Below are positions 1 through 11,376 of a stretch of 64,000 bases of DNA, piece by piece. The notes beneath the pieces were generated by a model. That model was given only the letters and a program-made list of their open reading frames with translations, was not told the DNA's origin and made no database searches. This DNA comes from Ancistrus triradiatus (lineage: Eukaryota; Chordata; Actinopteri; Siluriformes; Loricariidae), in the NCBI GenBank assembly GCA_025084515.1, contig JAJAGP010001999.1, positions 1-64,000 on the forward strand, given 5' to 3'. Made by a program: the position numbers and the translations under genes. Each line of letters begins with the position of its first letter. Positions within the stretch are counted from its first letter, which is position 1.

Positions 1-1120
1 CGTAGGTCAAAAACTGACTGAGTTACAGTCATTGGCCCACCCAGGGGCCCCAGTGCCCACCCGGGGTCTACAGGGGCCCCATGGGCATCACATATCAACT
101 CTGATTGCACCCTGGAGCAAGCTTGCCAAATTTCGTGGCCGTAGGTCGAAAAGTGTCTGAGTTACAGTCATTGGCCCACCCAGGGGCCCCAGTGCCCACC
201 CGGGGTCCATAGGGGCCCCATGGGCATCACATATCACCTCAGATTGCACCCGGGACCAAGCTTGCCAAGTTTCATGGCTGTAAGTCAAAAACTAACTGAG
301 TTACAGTCATTGGCCCACCCAGGGCCCCAGTGCCCACCGGGGGTCCTCATGAGCGCCATGGACATGACATATCACCTTAGATTGCACCCGGGATGAAGCT
401 TGCCGAATTTCGTGGCCGTAGGTTGAAAAATGACTGAGTTACAGTCATTGGCCCACCCAGGGGCCCCAGTGCCCACCCGGGGTCCATAGGGGCCCAATGG
501 GCATCACATGTCACCTCAGATCGCACCCGAGACCAAGCTTGCCAAATTTCGTGTCCGTAGGTCGAAAACTGACTGAGTTACAGTCATTGGCCCACCCAGG
601 GTCCACTGGGCCCACCCGGGGTCCATAAGGGCCCAATTGTCATCACATATCACCTCAGATTGTGCCCGGGATCAAGCTTGCCAAGTTTCGTGGCCTTAGG
701 TCAAAAACTGACTGAGTTAGTTATTGGCCCCCCCAGGGGCCACAGTGCCCACCCGGGGTCCATAGGGGCCCCATGGGCGTCACATATCACCTCAGATTGC
801 TCCCGGGATCAAGCTTGCCGAATTTCATGGCCGTTGGTTGAAAACTGACTGAGTTACAGTCATTGGCCCACCCAGGGGTCCCAGTGCCCACCCGGGGTCC
901 ATAGGGGCCCAATGGGCATCACATGTCACCTCAGATCGGACCCGGGACCAAGCTTGCCAAATTTCGTGTCCGTAGGTCGCTGAGTTAGTCATTGGCCCAC
1001 CCAGGGTCCACTGGGCCCACCCGGGGTCCATAGGGGCCCAATGGGCATCACATGTCACTTCAGATTGCACCCGGGACCAAGCTTGCCGAATTTCGTGCCT
1101 CTATGTCAAAAACTGACTGA
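1..1120. repeat. 139-bp GC-rich satellite array, block 1
   Basis: About eight head-to-tail copies of a unit of 137-139 bp. The recurring anchor is a CGTAGGTC-like word at about 1, 140, 279, 417, 556, 695, 832 and 971, each followed by a GACTGAGTTA core, a run of CCCACCCAGGGG type, and an AAGCTTGCC motif. The last unit degrades near 1100. Copies differ by scattered substitutions and small indels, so this is an old or poorly homogenised array. Short open frames here change frame from unit to unit and are not genes. Confidence 0.93.
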
Positions 1121-1233
1121 GTTATGATTCGTTAACTTTTGGCCCATTCATTTCCTATGGGAAAATGAAAAAAATGAAAAACCGGACCACCCTATACAAG
1201 CACACCATTCACAAATCCGGACAAAAACGTGGA

Positions 1234-1257
1234 TTAATAATAATAATAATAATAATA
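1234..1257. repeat. (ATA)n microsatellite
   Basis: A run of eight TAA/ATA trinucleotides in the spacer between the two satellite blocks, directly upstream of the hairpin pair. Confidence 0.9.
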
Positions 1258-1286
1258 AGAAGAAAAATAAGACTTTCGGATAACAA

Positions 1287-1358
1287 TAGTGTGGTTGCCT
1301 TTATAGGCAACCACACTAATAATACGAAGAACAATTACTGTGTCGCTTGCGCGACACA
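1287..1358. other. two adjacent short perfect hairpins
   Basis: The first hairpin has a 14-bp perfect stem (1287-1300 with 1305-1318) and a TTAT loop. The second has an 8-bp stem (1339-1346 with 1351-1358) and a TTGC loop. Each is followed by an AATACGA(A/C)GAACAATTA word (1320-1337 and about 1365-1382), so hairpin plus linker looks like a repeated module. The stems pair perfectly although the sequence around them is degenerate. I know of no function. Confidence 0.8.
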
Positions 1359-1458
1359 CTACATAATACGACGAACAATTAGTGTGTCACGCAAGGGACC
1401 GAGTATATAGGTTGAAAGCCAACTGTAGTCATTGTAGTCACCTCAGGGTATGACAGGT

Positions 1459-2098
1459 TACCTCAGATTGCACCCGGGACCAAGCCTGCCGAATTTTGTG
1501 GCCGTAGGTCGAAAACTGACTGAGTTATGGTCATTGGCCCGCCAGGGGCCCCAGTGCCCTGCTGGTGTACACAAGGGCCCCATGGGCATCACATGTCACC
1601 TCAGATAGCACGCAGGACCAAGCCTGCCAAATTTCCTGGTCATAAATCAATAACTGACTGAGTTACGGTCATTGGTCTACCAGGGACCCCAGTGCCCTAC
1701 AGGGGCCCCACAGGGGCCCTAAGTGCATCACAAGTCACAACAGATTGCACCCGGGACCAAGCCTGCCAAATTTTGTGGCCGTAGGTCGAAAACTGACTGA
1801 GTTTTGGTCTTTGGCCTACTAGGGACCCCAATGCCCAGCCAGGGTCCACAGGAGCCCCATGGGCATCACATGTCACCTCAGATTTCTCCCGGGACCAAGG
1901 CTGCCGAATTTTGTGGTCGTACGTCGAAAACTGATTGAGTTACAGTCATTGGGCCGCCAGAGGCCGCTGTGCCCTGCCGGGGTCCACAGAGGCCCCATGG
2001 GCATCACATGTCACTGTAGATTGCACCCGGGACTAAGCCTGCCAAATGTCATGGCTGTCGGGAGAAAACTGTCCTGCCAGGTACCTCTTTGCCCTCTG
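1459..2098. repeat. 139-bp satellite array, block 2 (diverged)
   Basis: Four to five further units of the same satellite, again with GACTGAGTTA, CCCGGGACCAAG and GCCAAATTT words at about 140-bp spacing. Here the unit reads AAGCCTGCC where block 1 reads AAGCTTGCC, so the block is a separate subfamily. It ends in a truncated unit at about 2098. Confidence 0.9.
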
Positions 2099-2102
2099 TG
2101 GT

Positions 2103-2168
2103 AGTATGCCAACAATGTAAGTTCCTACTCCAGACTTAGGAAGTATGCAAGTCCGAAGTTGGCATACT
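2103..2168. other. nested inverted repeat at satellite edge
   Basis: An 11-bp perfect outer stem pairs 2103-2113 with 2158-2168. Inside it is a 6-bp inner stem (2122-2127 with 2137-2142). The structure sits exactly where the satellite stops. It could be a small foldback element or a repair scar, and the sequence does not decide between them. Confidence 0.6.
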
Positions 2169-2600
2169 TGGTATTGAGTAACGGCCGTAGTGTCATCTTT
2201 ACTGCATTAAATATTAATCTCTATATATTATTCTTTCATGCCGATTTAGTAAAGGCATGTAGTAATTGTCATGTAATGCGATTTACATAAGAGCTGTCTG
2301 GCCCTTTAAGAGTGTAGGAGGGAGCTAGTGTGTAGTGAACAATAGTGAATTGGCCATGTTTTACTCTGTGCTTCTGTGGATTACAAGTGATGTTTATTCC
2401 GACTTAAAGGTTTGGACTGTTTAATTACAATATTTTACAGTAATGATGAAGCCTTCGAATTAAACATGTTGTTGCAAATCTAAGTCAGAAAAATCCATCT
2501 TTCATTGCGATCTGCTCTCCGTGTGTGGGCGTGGCCTGCGTGTGTGTTTGAATCAAACGGAACGGAGCCCCGTCTCTGGTCTCCCTCTTTCATTTCAGAG
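2169..2600. other. no recognisable feature
   Basis: Non-repetitive, AT-leaning sequence between satellite block 2 and the next tandem repeat. I see no coding frame, RNA gene or known repeat end. Confidence 0.5.
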
Positions 2601-3385
2601 GTGTCAAACAAACGCTCATAACTAGAGAAGTAATTTGTTGAACGACGAGATATTTGGATATGTCATGAAGGGGAAGTATGTCTACCATTTAAAATTTAAA
2701 TGGAGTTTCTAGGTAAAAGTATACTGATTTTACACACGTTTGTTCCGCGAAAACAGTGACAGAAAGACCGTTTAGAGAGTGACTTTCAAGCGATTTTGCA
2801 CCTCTCAAACAAATGGTCATAACTCAAAAAATATGTAACCAATCAATTACCTGAAAAGTTTGTGTGAGAGAGGACCCCTTGCAGATCGCTACTGTATAAG
2901 ATGATGTGGATTGACGAAAAAGGCTCAACTTTATGACAGGTTAAACACAAATGAAACTTTGAAAAAAGGCGCCTCGCCGTTCCCAAATTTAACATGGCTG
3001 TGAATGAGGGAAGTTTCAGTCCCTAGTCTCGAACAAATCGTCATAAGTCGGAAAATAATTTGTTTAGCGATGCCGTCTTTGGACGAATTTTGAAGGGGAA
3101 TTATCTCTACCATTTGCAGTTTAAATGGAGTTTCTAGATGAAAGTATCTGGGTTTTAGACACATTTGTTCAGTGAAAAACTGCATTAATGGATTTTCACT
3201 CAAGGCTAGAGTGTGCACTCTAGCTAGTGGCCATAGAGAATGAATGGAGTGTTTTTGAAAAAGTGATAGAAAGTGTTCAAAGTGTGCAATCTGTGCAAAA
3301 GTTGACCTGAGGGTTGTTGGTGAACCCAGGTCCGAGCATGCCGAGTTTCGTGTTTGTAGCTCAAAAAAAGGTATATATGTATTTA
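2600..3385. repeat. degenerate tandem repeat, ~200-225 bp spacing
   Basis: A CAAACAAA-n-GTCATAACT word recurs near 2606, 2807 and 3030. The block around AAGGGGAAGTAT at about 2670 and AAGGGGAATTAT at about 3104 is followed in both places by a matching stretch that contains TGGAGTTTCTAG. So the first and third units align well and the middle one is diverged. At 3325-3370 a satellite-like stretch (CCGAGTTTCGTG followed by a TAGCTCAAAA word) reappears, which ties this region to the arrays at 1-2098. Confidence 0.7.
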
Positions 3386-3703
3386 TATAAGATAAGATGC
3401 CTTTATTGTCATTGCACTACGTACAACGAAATTTTTTTAGTAGCAATCCTGCGATGCTTATACATACAATAATTAACACTAGAAGTACAAACATTATATA
3501 CAAATATACATAAATACTGTTGAATATCAGCAGAATGTTATGAAAAAACAGCAGTGAGGCAGTTGTCGGGTATTGCACATGCCCTGAGAGGCTTTATACA
3601 TTATAATGATATTCTAATAGGTGAAAACACAGTAGTGCAGTCATTATAATATGAATATCAGTAGGGTCAGAGTAATGTTGTTCAATGTTACTTTCCAGTG
3701 TTT

Positions 3704-4046
3704 TTATAACAGTTGGTTGTTACTGTATTTGTTGGTAGTGTTCAGTTCCCGTATGGCTCTGGGGTAAAAACTGTTTTTGAGTCTGTTTGTCCGGGCTGTG
3801 ATAGACCTGAAGCGTTTTCCAGAGGTCTGGTTTTGTCCGGGGGCCTTGTGATAGACTGAGGCGTTTTTCCAGAGGGCAGGGCAGGTCAACACAGGGTGAT
3901 ATATCGGGGTGAGACGGTCTTGTGGGCTGGTCTCTTGCTGCTTTTACCTCGGGTCGCAAGCGAAAGGAAAGGAAAAACAGTTGAAAAAAAAGGAAAACAG
4001 TTGAGCTCCTCGCTAGTTGAGAAAGGGACGGTTTCCAAACCTTCAA
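3704..4046 (-). pseudogene. LINE ORF2 C-terminal tail
   Basis: Overlapping minus frames carry ARTNRLKNSFYPRAIRELN, the conserved last segment of this LINE's ORF2, close to its stop. It follows directly on the pre-RT linker (NPRQVWRGIQH-like residues at about 4090). The ORF therefore jumps from endonuclease linker to C-terminus, and a deletion of roughly 1.5 kb has removed the reverse transcriptase. Confidence 0.75.
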
Positions 4047-4359
4047 ACCATTGTGCAGTTCCTGTCTTGTGATTGGTTTTCATGTGCTGGATGCCCCGCC
4101 ATACTTGTCGGGGGGTCGTTTGTTGGCCAAAAGTGTGTCCTCATCTCCTCTTGTAGGCAGTCTTTAGGCCATCTTTGGATGGGACCCTCTCCTCAGATTG
4201 GATCTTAGCTGTGCTGTACAAGGTCTCTGTCTCCCAGGACCTGAAGGCGAGTTGTTTTTTTTGTTGGCGTTTCATTGAGGAGGAATTCGGGACCCTCTTT
4301 CTTGTATCCACGGTTTTTTTTTTTTTGGTTTGGGGTATTCAACCCTGGCTATTTTTTGT

Positions 4360-5649
4360 CAAATTGTGACCATTAATCCACACAGTTCTAATGTAACAGA
4401 GTTATAGTTGATGTGTACTTCCTCCAGGTCATGGTCCTCAAAGATTGTTCCCAGTTGGTCCTTTCAAAAGCACAGTTCCCTGCAGATCCTCTGTGTGAAG
4501 GAAGCTCCTTTTTTTTCAGGGCTGTTTGACAAAAGTCTTTGTGAGGTGGGTTTGTGAAGCTTTTCCGTTTTGGAGGGTTGGTGTATGCAGGGAGATTTTT
4601 ATTTTTTTTTTACCAAAAATATAAAAAGGAGTGGTCAGGACTGGCCCAAGTGTGGTTAACACCGGTGTTGAACTTGAAAACTGTCCTTGATGTTGAAGTA
4701 CAAACACCTATCTAGTATTAAATTTTTCCTCTGGGTTTTACACATTTAAATGTGTTTGGTAGAAATTTCGGGAGTACTGTCTTTTAAAGAATTACAAGCG
4801 TGGTTGTTAAAGGTCACCAGCTATTAGTTTGGTGCTGCATCAGGGGATGGATAGCTATTCTGTTGTGAATTAATAGCACTGAGCAGGTAGCCTAGCGCTA
4901 TGCTAGCGTTAGCATCGGGTGGAATATAAACAGCGGTTACCAGGACAACGGTAAACTCGCGCGGAAGGTTACTGTTACTGTTAGGTACTCCAAATCAGAA
5001 GAGCAATGTCTATTGGTGATTTTGATATTGCTGCACCAGTTGTTATGTAGGTAAATGCATAAGCCCCCTCCTTTTGTCTTACCGGAGTCTTTGTTTCTGT
5101 CCCAGCGAATTGCAGTGCGGCCTGTTAGCTCAATGGCTACATCCGGGACGAGCGAGTGTAGCCATGTTTCCGTAATTACCAAAACACAGCAGTCCTCAAT
5201 GAATTTGTTTGTGGAGATCAGCAGATTCAATTCGTCCATTTGTTGGTGATGGATCTTGGCGTTGGCGGGAGGGGAAGAAAAATTACTGGGTTAGAGTGTG
5301 TTGGTTTGTGGGTTTGGTTTCTTTACCTAGCCATTCTGCCAGGACCGACATTCCCCGCTTTTGTTCCTGTTTCTCTCCGGCCTCCCGCCTCTTGGCCGGG
5401 AGCCGAAAAAAAAAACCATGGAGCGCCGGGTGTCCTGGCTATCTCCTCCGGTATGCTGTGTGAGTGCAGAAATTCACATGTAACGGCCTGATTCTTCTGT
5501 AATCCGATCTTAAGAAGATCCTGTCGGCTGTAGGTAGGGTTTGCGGTATTAGCGAACACGACATTGGCGAACAAACAGATAAACGAAAACACACAAAAGA
5601 AGCACCGTATCGAAGAGCATCGAGCCGCTGCGACTATGCGCGCCGCCAT
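4360..5649 (-). pseudogene. LINE ORF2 N-terminal part, endonuclease, frameshifted
   Basis: Frame pieces read in order from 5649 downward. First comes a leader peptide ending in PEEIARTPGAPW, then KMDELNLLISTN-like residues. Next are the endonuclease signatures ITETWLHSLVPD, a GRT block and GGGLCIYLHNNWC near 5060-5190. After a frameshift near 4975 follow TAVYIPPDAN (about 4900) and AGDFN (about 4820). The GDFN and ETW motifs are endonuclease landmarks. At least two frameshifts and several stops make it dead. Confidence 0.8.
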
Positions 5650-5660
5650 CTTGCTTGAGC

Positions 5661-5665
5661 ATATA

Positions 5666-5728
<63 letters not shown>
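5661..5728. repeat. (TG)n(TA)n microsatellite
   Basis: A compound dinucleotide run that begins right at the 5' end of the LINE. Open frames that read as CVCVCV or IYIYIY are translations of this repeat only. Confidence 0.95.
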
Positions 5729-6233
5729 GAGAGTATGAAAAATATCCCTGATCACATTCTTTATATACATACACACAGATATATATGCATGTCACTGATT
5801 CCTCGTGTATTTTCATATCTATTTGGTCAATGTTTTAGTATAGTGACCGTTCTATACGTAATATGGTCCAGTTGTGCTATACTAATAGTTATAGTATATA
5901 GAAATAATAGCCTGCGCTCTCTGTGTATCGATAGCTCGTGTTTAATACTTGTTCACACTTATAAAAGAACAGAAATGCAAGTTGTTATTCAGAATGTACT
6001 GTATCCTACATCGTGTATTCATCGTATTATTAGTTTACGGAATAGCAAATGTATTTACTGTAGTTAGAATGGCTTAACGATGTGTAGTTTATCAATTCAA
6101 GGTGCCTTTGATCATCTGAACCTTACAACGAAATTCTGCAACTAAACTTGTAACTTTGAGGATTTTTGGTTATTGTGTGATACTTTTAATCACCCTAGAT
6201 ATGTAGGAATATATTAATCCAAGTTATAACGTC
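5729..6233. other. no recognisable feature
   Basis: AT-rich sequence without recognisable coding, repeat ends or RNA genes. The open frame at 5564-6067 enters it from the microsatellite and has no family features. Confidence 0.5.
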
Positions 6234-7543
6234 TGTAGCCCATACAGTGAAATTAGCGGACATATCCATGAGAGGAGGGATTTAATGACAAATCAGCTTC
6301 TCACTGGCCAAGTCTAAGGCAAACCCCTTTTGCCCCGCCTCTGGTCGCTTGCGTCCGGAACATACAAAAACTACACGGGCTAACCGCGTGGTTGCTTTTG
6401 AGTGTTTTGTGCTTTTCTTTTGTATTCTAAGTCTAGTCTTTTCTTTGTTTTTTAAGTTGCAGCTTTTGTCAGTCTTTAGCTGTTCGTTTTTGTTAAAGTT
6501 TTTTGTCCTTAAGTTCTTTCAAGTTTGCGTTTTATTTTAGTTTTTTGTGTCCAGCAGATTTAGTAGTTCGTTATTGCTGAATTAGAAAGTAGTTAAAAGA
6601 ACCAACCAGCCAAGATTTCCTTCACGCTCGTATATCCTAGTTTTTCAAGTCTTTTGAAGCTCGTGGTGTTAGAACACGTCGACTCCACCTTTATCTGTGG
6701 CCAAGATAAAATCTGAGTTGTACGCACGCAAAACGTCGAGGAACCGTGAACACCCGCAGCCTAAACTGGGAAGTGAGCCCCATCTGAAGTCACCGCCGAA
6801 ACGTGGTTACGCCATCTGCAAGAAACCCCAGAGATAAGCCACTGAGAGGCCTTTCCGAGTGGTGGTGTGCATCGGAAGATGGACGTCACTGCTCCCCAAA
6901 ATCGTACCTTTTTGGACGGACCGGGCCGGACCAGGGTTGAATGCCCCGAACCACTCAAGTGATCGTCCAGGCGAGTACCGTTTATGGCTTTTTCTGGGTC
7001 CCTGATTCTCGAACTTTGCGTTTGATCTTAAACCCCACGCTTCAACGTAGACTCATCCACGTCTAAGTAGCGTCTAACATACTTTTCATGTTCAACGTAA
7101 TTTGTGTTACTAGTAACTCACTGCGTCGTAACAAGCTAGTTCATAACATTGCCTCGGGGTAATTACTGTGCGATTGAGAAGTTACACATACAATCATCCT
7201 GTTTTCTGATTTTAATACTGTGATATATGTACGTTTGCCATCATTTCTTGACTTTAATACTGTGATACATATGTTATTACATCAGCTAGTCTGTTGGTAT
7301 TGCCTTGTTTGTAGTTAATAAACTTGTTATAACCTTTGAATTCACCACCTTGTGTGAGAGAGTTTCATTCAAACAAAGGTCGAGAAAAATAACTTTGGAT
7401 TCACTATTCAGACCCAGACTGATCAATTTCGTTCTTCCCTTTCAACTGGTTTTCCGGATCTACCAGCCCACAAACGATCCGGTGGTGCCCTGTTTGTCCT
7501 TTACAAATTAATCAATTTAAAGTGTATTCTTAGGTTTGCTACA
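6234..7543 (+). mobile_element. candidate solo LTR, ~1.3 kb
   Basis: The stretch begins TGTAGC and ends GCTACA, a perfect 6-bp inverted terminus of the kind that bounds LTRs. It has no coding frame of substance. It carries an AATAAA signal at about 7318, upstream of a CT/GT-rich 3' part as in an R-U5 region, which implies plus orientation. The right edge joins an L2 LINE exactly at its first recognisable base. No target duplication is visible (left GTC, right GTGG), so it may have lost a partner by recombination, or the ends may be coincidental. Confidence 0.4.
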
Positions 7544-7812
7544 GTGGCGAAGGCGATGTCCGATGCAGTAGTGTGCTCTGGCCCCATCCCAATATGGCAA
7601 GGTGACCAAGTCTACAGCAGGTTATGGTCGCTGAACTGCTGGCTGTCCAAGTGGTGCTCTGAAAACAACGTGGGCTATAGAGACAATTGGACAGCTTTTG
7701 AGGGTAAGTCTGGCCTTTTAGGATAGGATGGTGTCCATCCCACTCGGAAGGGTGCTGCTCTCATCTCCTGCAACATTGCCCATAGTCTTATGGCCCGATT
7801 GGTTAGGGGCTG
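7544..7812 (+). pseudogene. L2 ORF1 SGNH-esterase, C-terminal fragment
   Basis: Contains the AMSDAVVCSGPIP block and, across a stop and frame change at about 7724, the DGVHPT motif that supplies the catalytic Asp-His of the SGNH hydrolase fold. It ends in SLMARLVRG like the complete copy at 37353-38205. The N-terminal half with the GDS nucleophile is absent, because the copy starts here. Confidence 0.8.
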
Positions 7813-9328
7813 ACTATCCAGAGCAGACAGACCGGCTTAACCAACTGTCTGCTGGTAGCCATGCACCGTCACCCAGAACCCACATTATTGAAACTGTGTC
7901 TGTTACCCGCATCTGCCCTAAACGTAAACGCTCTCAAAAAGTCTGTTTTAATAACCTCATTAGTATAAACACAGATAGCTTCCAAAGAAATAACAACCTT
8001 AGACTAAAGCTAGGATTACTTAACACTAGATCACTTACAAACAAAGCAGTTATTGTAAATGAAATGAACACTGATAAACGCTTACACGCTCTCTGTCTCA
8101 CTGAAACTTGGATTAGACCTGATGAATATTTAACCTTAAATGAAGCCTCACCTCCTGATACAGTCCTGCTATCTCCCTCGTCCTAATGGTGTGGGGGGGG
8201 AGGCATAGCCCAACAAGTTTTTGACAAAGAGCTAGTGTACAACTAAATCCCATTCACATGCTAATTCTTTTGAATACTGATTCTTAATGTGATGATCCTC
8301 ATTATGGAGCCAAACCAACCCTTTTCCAGCTTAAGCACTATTTACCGCCTCCTGGGCCGTATTCAGATTTCTCAGGAATTTGCTTACTTTCTTTCCTGCT
8401 TCTAACTGTCAACAATACGGCTTTATTGTAGGTGATTTCAATATTCGCTTTGACAATGAGCAAGATCCACTTAAAAAACTTAAAATTGCTTTTTGAGGTC
8501 ATCTTAGAATCCATGGGTATCACTCAATGTGTTGGGACAACCCACCACGTAATCATAACTTTAAGAATTCTAATATTACATTTGGTATCAATATAGATAC
8601 CTGGATGTTTTTTCCTTCCTTCCCGCGAAGTGATTCGATTCAGATCACTATCATTTAGTATTTGAGCTATATCTAATTAAATACACCCTCAATCATCTTA
8701 GTGTGTAAATGACCAATTAGAATGTGTGCTTGCTCACCCTGGACAACGATGACTCCTGCTAGGAGGTCAAACGATTAGGAAAAAAGGCTAGCACACCATG
8801 GTATAAGAACCACCACCCTTACCTTACAGCAAAGAAAGGGCATCTAGAGCGCAAGTGGAGACAGTAAAATTGAGAGTGTTTAAGAGATTTCTTGTAGGGA
8901 CAGCATGGCCGGTTAAGCATAATGCCCTACTAATCTAAAGCTGCATACTTCTCCTCAATCATAGAGAAAATAAAATATCCAAGTTTTCTTTTTAAATACG
9001 GTCTCCTCCAAATTAAAACACAAAACCCTACAGAAAGTGATTCCTCCCATTTTGTGAATTTTAAACAGTAATGATTTGCTGACTTTCTGTTTCTTTAATG
9101 ATAAAATAGCAAACGTGGGCCATCAGACTCGATGCTCATCACATCACCAAACTATTCACAACCTTCCAATGCGCACTATGAAGACATCTGTTTTAATGAG
9201 CTGTCAAATCAAGATTAGAACTTTTAACCCCAATTCAATACTGAACCTATCCCGCACTGATCACTCGTCTAAGTCATCATCAAAACTGTTTAATCACATC
9301 CAATTCCCACAACGTTTACTCCACAAGT
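7544..9328 (+). mobile_element. L2-type LINE copy L2-1, left part
   Basis: Matches the copies at 37230 and 45048 from mid-ORF1 into ORF2. The order is ORF1 esterase C-terminus, ORF1/ORF2 junction (about 7813-7990), endonuclease (about 8000-8750), then the linker up to the start of the reverse transcriptase. It stops at 9328, where a gypsy LTR starts, and resumes at 15775. Single-base indels are frequent compared with the other copies. Confidence 0.9.
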
Positions 9329-10233
9329 TGTAAACTATCCGCACCCTACTTACTAACAGATTCAAGGGAGCAGCCAAACGCACTATAATGGACAGGCAAT
9401 TAAGATACCATCACAACCTATAGCGGGACTACCATATGAAATAACAGCAAGCATCCTCACATACAACGCCCTACAAATTCATCGACATAAAATCATAAAT
9501 GTATATGCATTTGGAACAAAGAAACATCTTTGGACCCCAAAAACTCGATATACCAACGTGTTTTTCCTCCCACACACATCACCCAATCACTCACAAAACC
9601 ATTCCCCCTCTTCCCACGCCTCCCCGCCAGTCCACATTAATCCCAAATATCAAAAGTTCATCACCAGTTCGCCAACGAATTCAGTCAGTACGCGGCGGCA
9701 CAGCAGCACGTCGTATCACGGAGTGACAGGCAAGAGCGTTACCTGAAGCTGTCAACCACCACCACCATCACCCACCAAAACCCCCCCCACCACCCCCCCC
9801 ACCCCAAGATTAATTTCAAGCTTCCCGCCGCAGGGCGTTTCATGTCTTCGCTGCATCAGAAGACAGGTTTTCCCCGAACAGCGCTAAACGAAAGTCTCCA
9901 ACCACCATGGTCGTTTTGGTGTCCGACGCTCAAAGGATTCCCCTTCCCCGTTCTAATGCCGCATTCACCAATAGTTCCTGTCCAAGACCGACCGTACCGG
10001 CCGTTGCCGCCATCAAACCAATAGACATCGCCCCCCTGTTTCCCCAGGAAAATGTCCCTAATTTATAGTCTTTTCCCCGTAATCAGCATATCAAGAACAA
10101 AAAACGACCTATCACTAAAACCAACAGCAATGATTCATCCGGTTGACAAGTACAAAAATGACAATCAGAACATTCATTACTAATAGACTACAAAATAAAA
10201 ATAAAAATAAACTTTTACTGTAATTTTTGTTAC
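9329..10233 (-). repeat. gypsy 3' LTR (left)
   Basis: About 905 bp. Aligns along its length with 14921-15774 but with many single-base insertions and some poly-C expansion near 9780-9805. It ends GTTAC next to the polypurine tract. The small ORFs within it are shadows. Confidence 0.88.
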
Positions 10234-10234
10234 T

Positions 10235-10266
10235 ATCCCCCCCCCGATCCCCCCCCCCCCCCCCCA
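10235..10266 (-). other. polypurine tract of the gypsy element
   Basis: A C-rich run on the plus strand reads as a G-rich purine run on the element's strand, directly inside the 3' LTR. This is the expected place and composition for the plus-strand priming site. The homopolymer length is probably unreliable. Confidence 0.75.
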
Positions 10267-10358
10267 CCAGCCATCGGCTTTTTTCGGGGCCATAGAAGGG
10301 CTTTAGAATTAAACCACATTAACAGTTTTCCTCCACTTCAATTTGTCTGACAACCCTT

Positions 10359-11130
10359 TTACCTGCGATAGTCAACCGGCCAAGCTGTTTCTCTACTAAC
10401 CCGTACAGGTCCCAGCCATTTTTGGGTGCTAGTTTGGCAGAAAACTTCTCTTCTCAGAGGCTTTAGCCAAGGGATGGGCTCGAACCCAGACCAATCCCCG
10501 ACAGCAAGTGTTACATCTTTGCGCCGTGCATTAAGAATATCTGGCTTGTCTGGCTTGGCTTTACCCATATGGCTTTCAACCTCTTTACAAAGGAGTGCCA
10601 TGGATTGCAAATGTCTGATATGCAAGGGGTATCCGGTAGTGGGGCATTTTGAAGAACGCTACCATGGGCCCTTCAGAATTGGCGTCCCAACGTCAGGCAC
10701 AGCATGGGTCACTCCTGTGTTCTCATGTACTGCCATATTTGATAGCCAGCCGAAATTCTGGTATCTCAATGAATCCCAGTCCTTCATGAGCTCCCCCACA
10801 AAAAGTCGATCATGGCTCTAAGAGTCTTATTGACACGTTCCGTCAATTTGTTTGATGATGGTAACTGTTGTAGTTTCTGAGTGACCCCCCACGATGCACA
10901 CAAGGAGCCATCAGATGACTTGTAAACTGGGGGCCCCTATCGACACCAAAATGCCGGAACACCCCAGCGAGTAAATGTCCATCTATCTTTAGTATCTGAC
11001 AGACTTTAGGCGTCTTAGCATCTCTAAGAGGGCAAATCATTCAACCCACTTGGTGGTAATAGTCCACCACTACCATAAGTACTGTAATTCCGAGTGTTTG
11101 CTAATGGAAAAGGTCCCATACAGTCCAACC
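10359..11130 (-). pseudogene. gypsy integrase, frameshifted
   Basis: From about 11110 downward I read a GLDCMGPFPLANTRN-like stretch, with the first catalytic Asp followed by GPFP. DRGPQFTSHL follows at about 10925, carrying the second catalytic Asp region, and then a YHHQTN-like motif. After several frame breaks a C-terminal domain follows (10359-10625) with RRKDVTLAVGDW and QKWLGPVRV, typical of the gypsy integrase C-terminus. It would join element cDNA to the host chromosome, but it is inactive here. Confidence 0.85.
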
Positions 11131-11376
11131 CTAGCATCTTCTCCCTGGGAAGTAACTTCAGTGGCTTGTAACAAAACCTTTGGGGCCACTATTTAGACTT
11201 TTATTAACTTGCTACATATCAGACCAATGAGGCGAACATGGCTCAAACGTCTGTTACGGATTGAAGGCCACCAAGGCTACTCTCCAACTTTTCAACAGGT
11301 CGTCATCCGCCAAAATGCCCTCCACTGGGCTATCATGATAGTACGAGAGGAATCAGGTACTAATGCCGAAGGTACA

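Larger units (their letters stand above)
3388..5655 (-). mobile_element. CR1/L2-group LINE, internally deleted
   Basis: Read on the minus strand, the element runs from a 5' part near 5655 to a 3' tail at 3388. The tail is a short ATCTT-type repeat preceded by GACAATAAAGG, the usual 3' end of this LINE group. The 5' part translates to the apurinic-type endonuclease and linker. The 3' part translates only to the very C-terminus of ORF2. The whole reverse transcriptase is missing at about 4050. There is no autonomous capacity, and the group is assigned from protein motifs rather than a consensus search. Confidence 0.85.

Noticed and set aside
660..1070. Small ORFs in the satellite
   Set aside because: They repeat with the 139-bp unit, which is not a multiple of three, and drift between frames.
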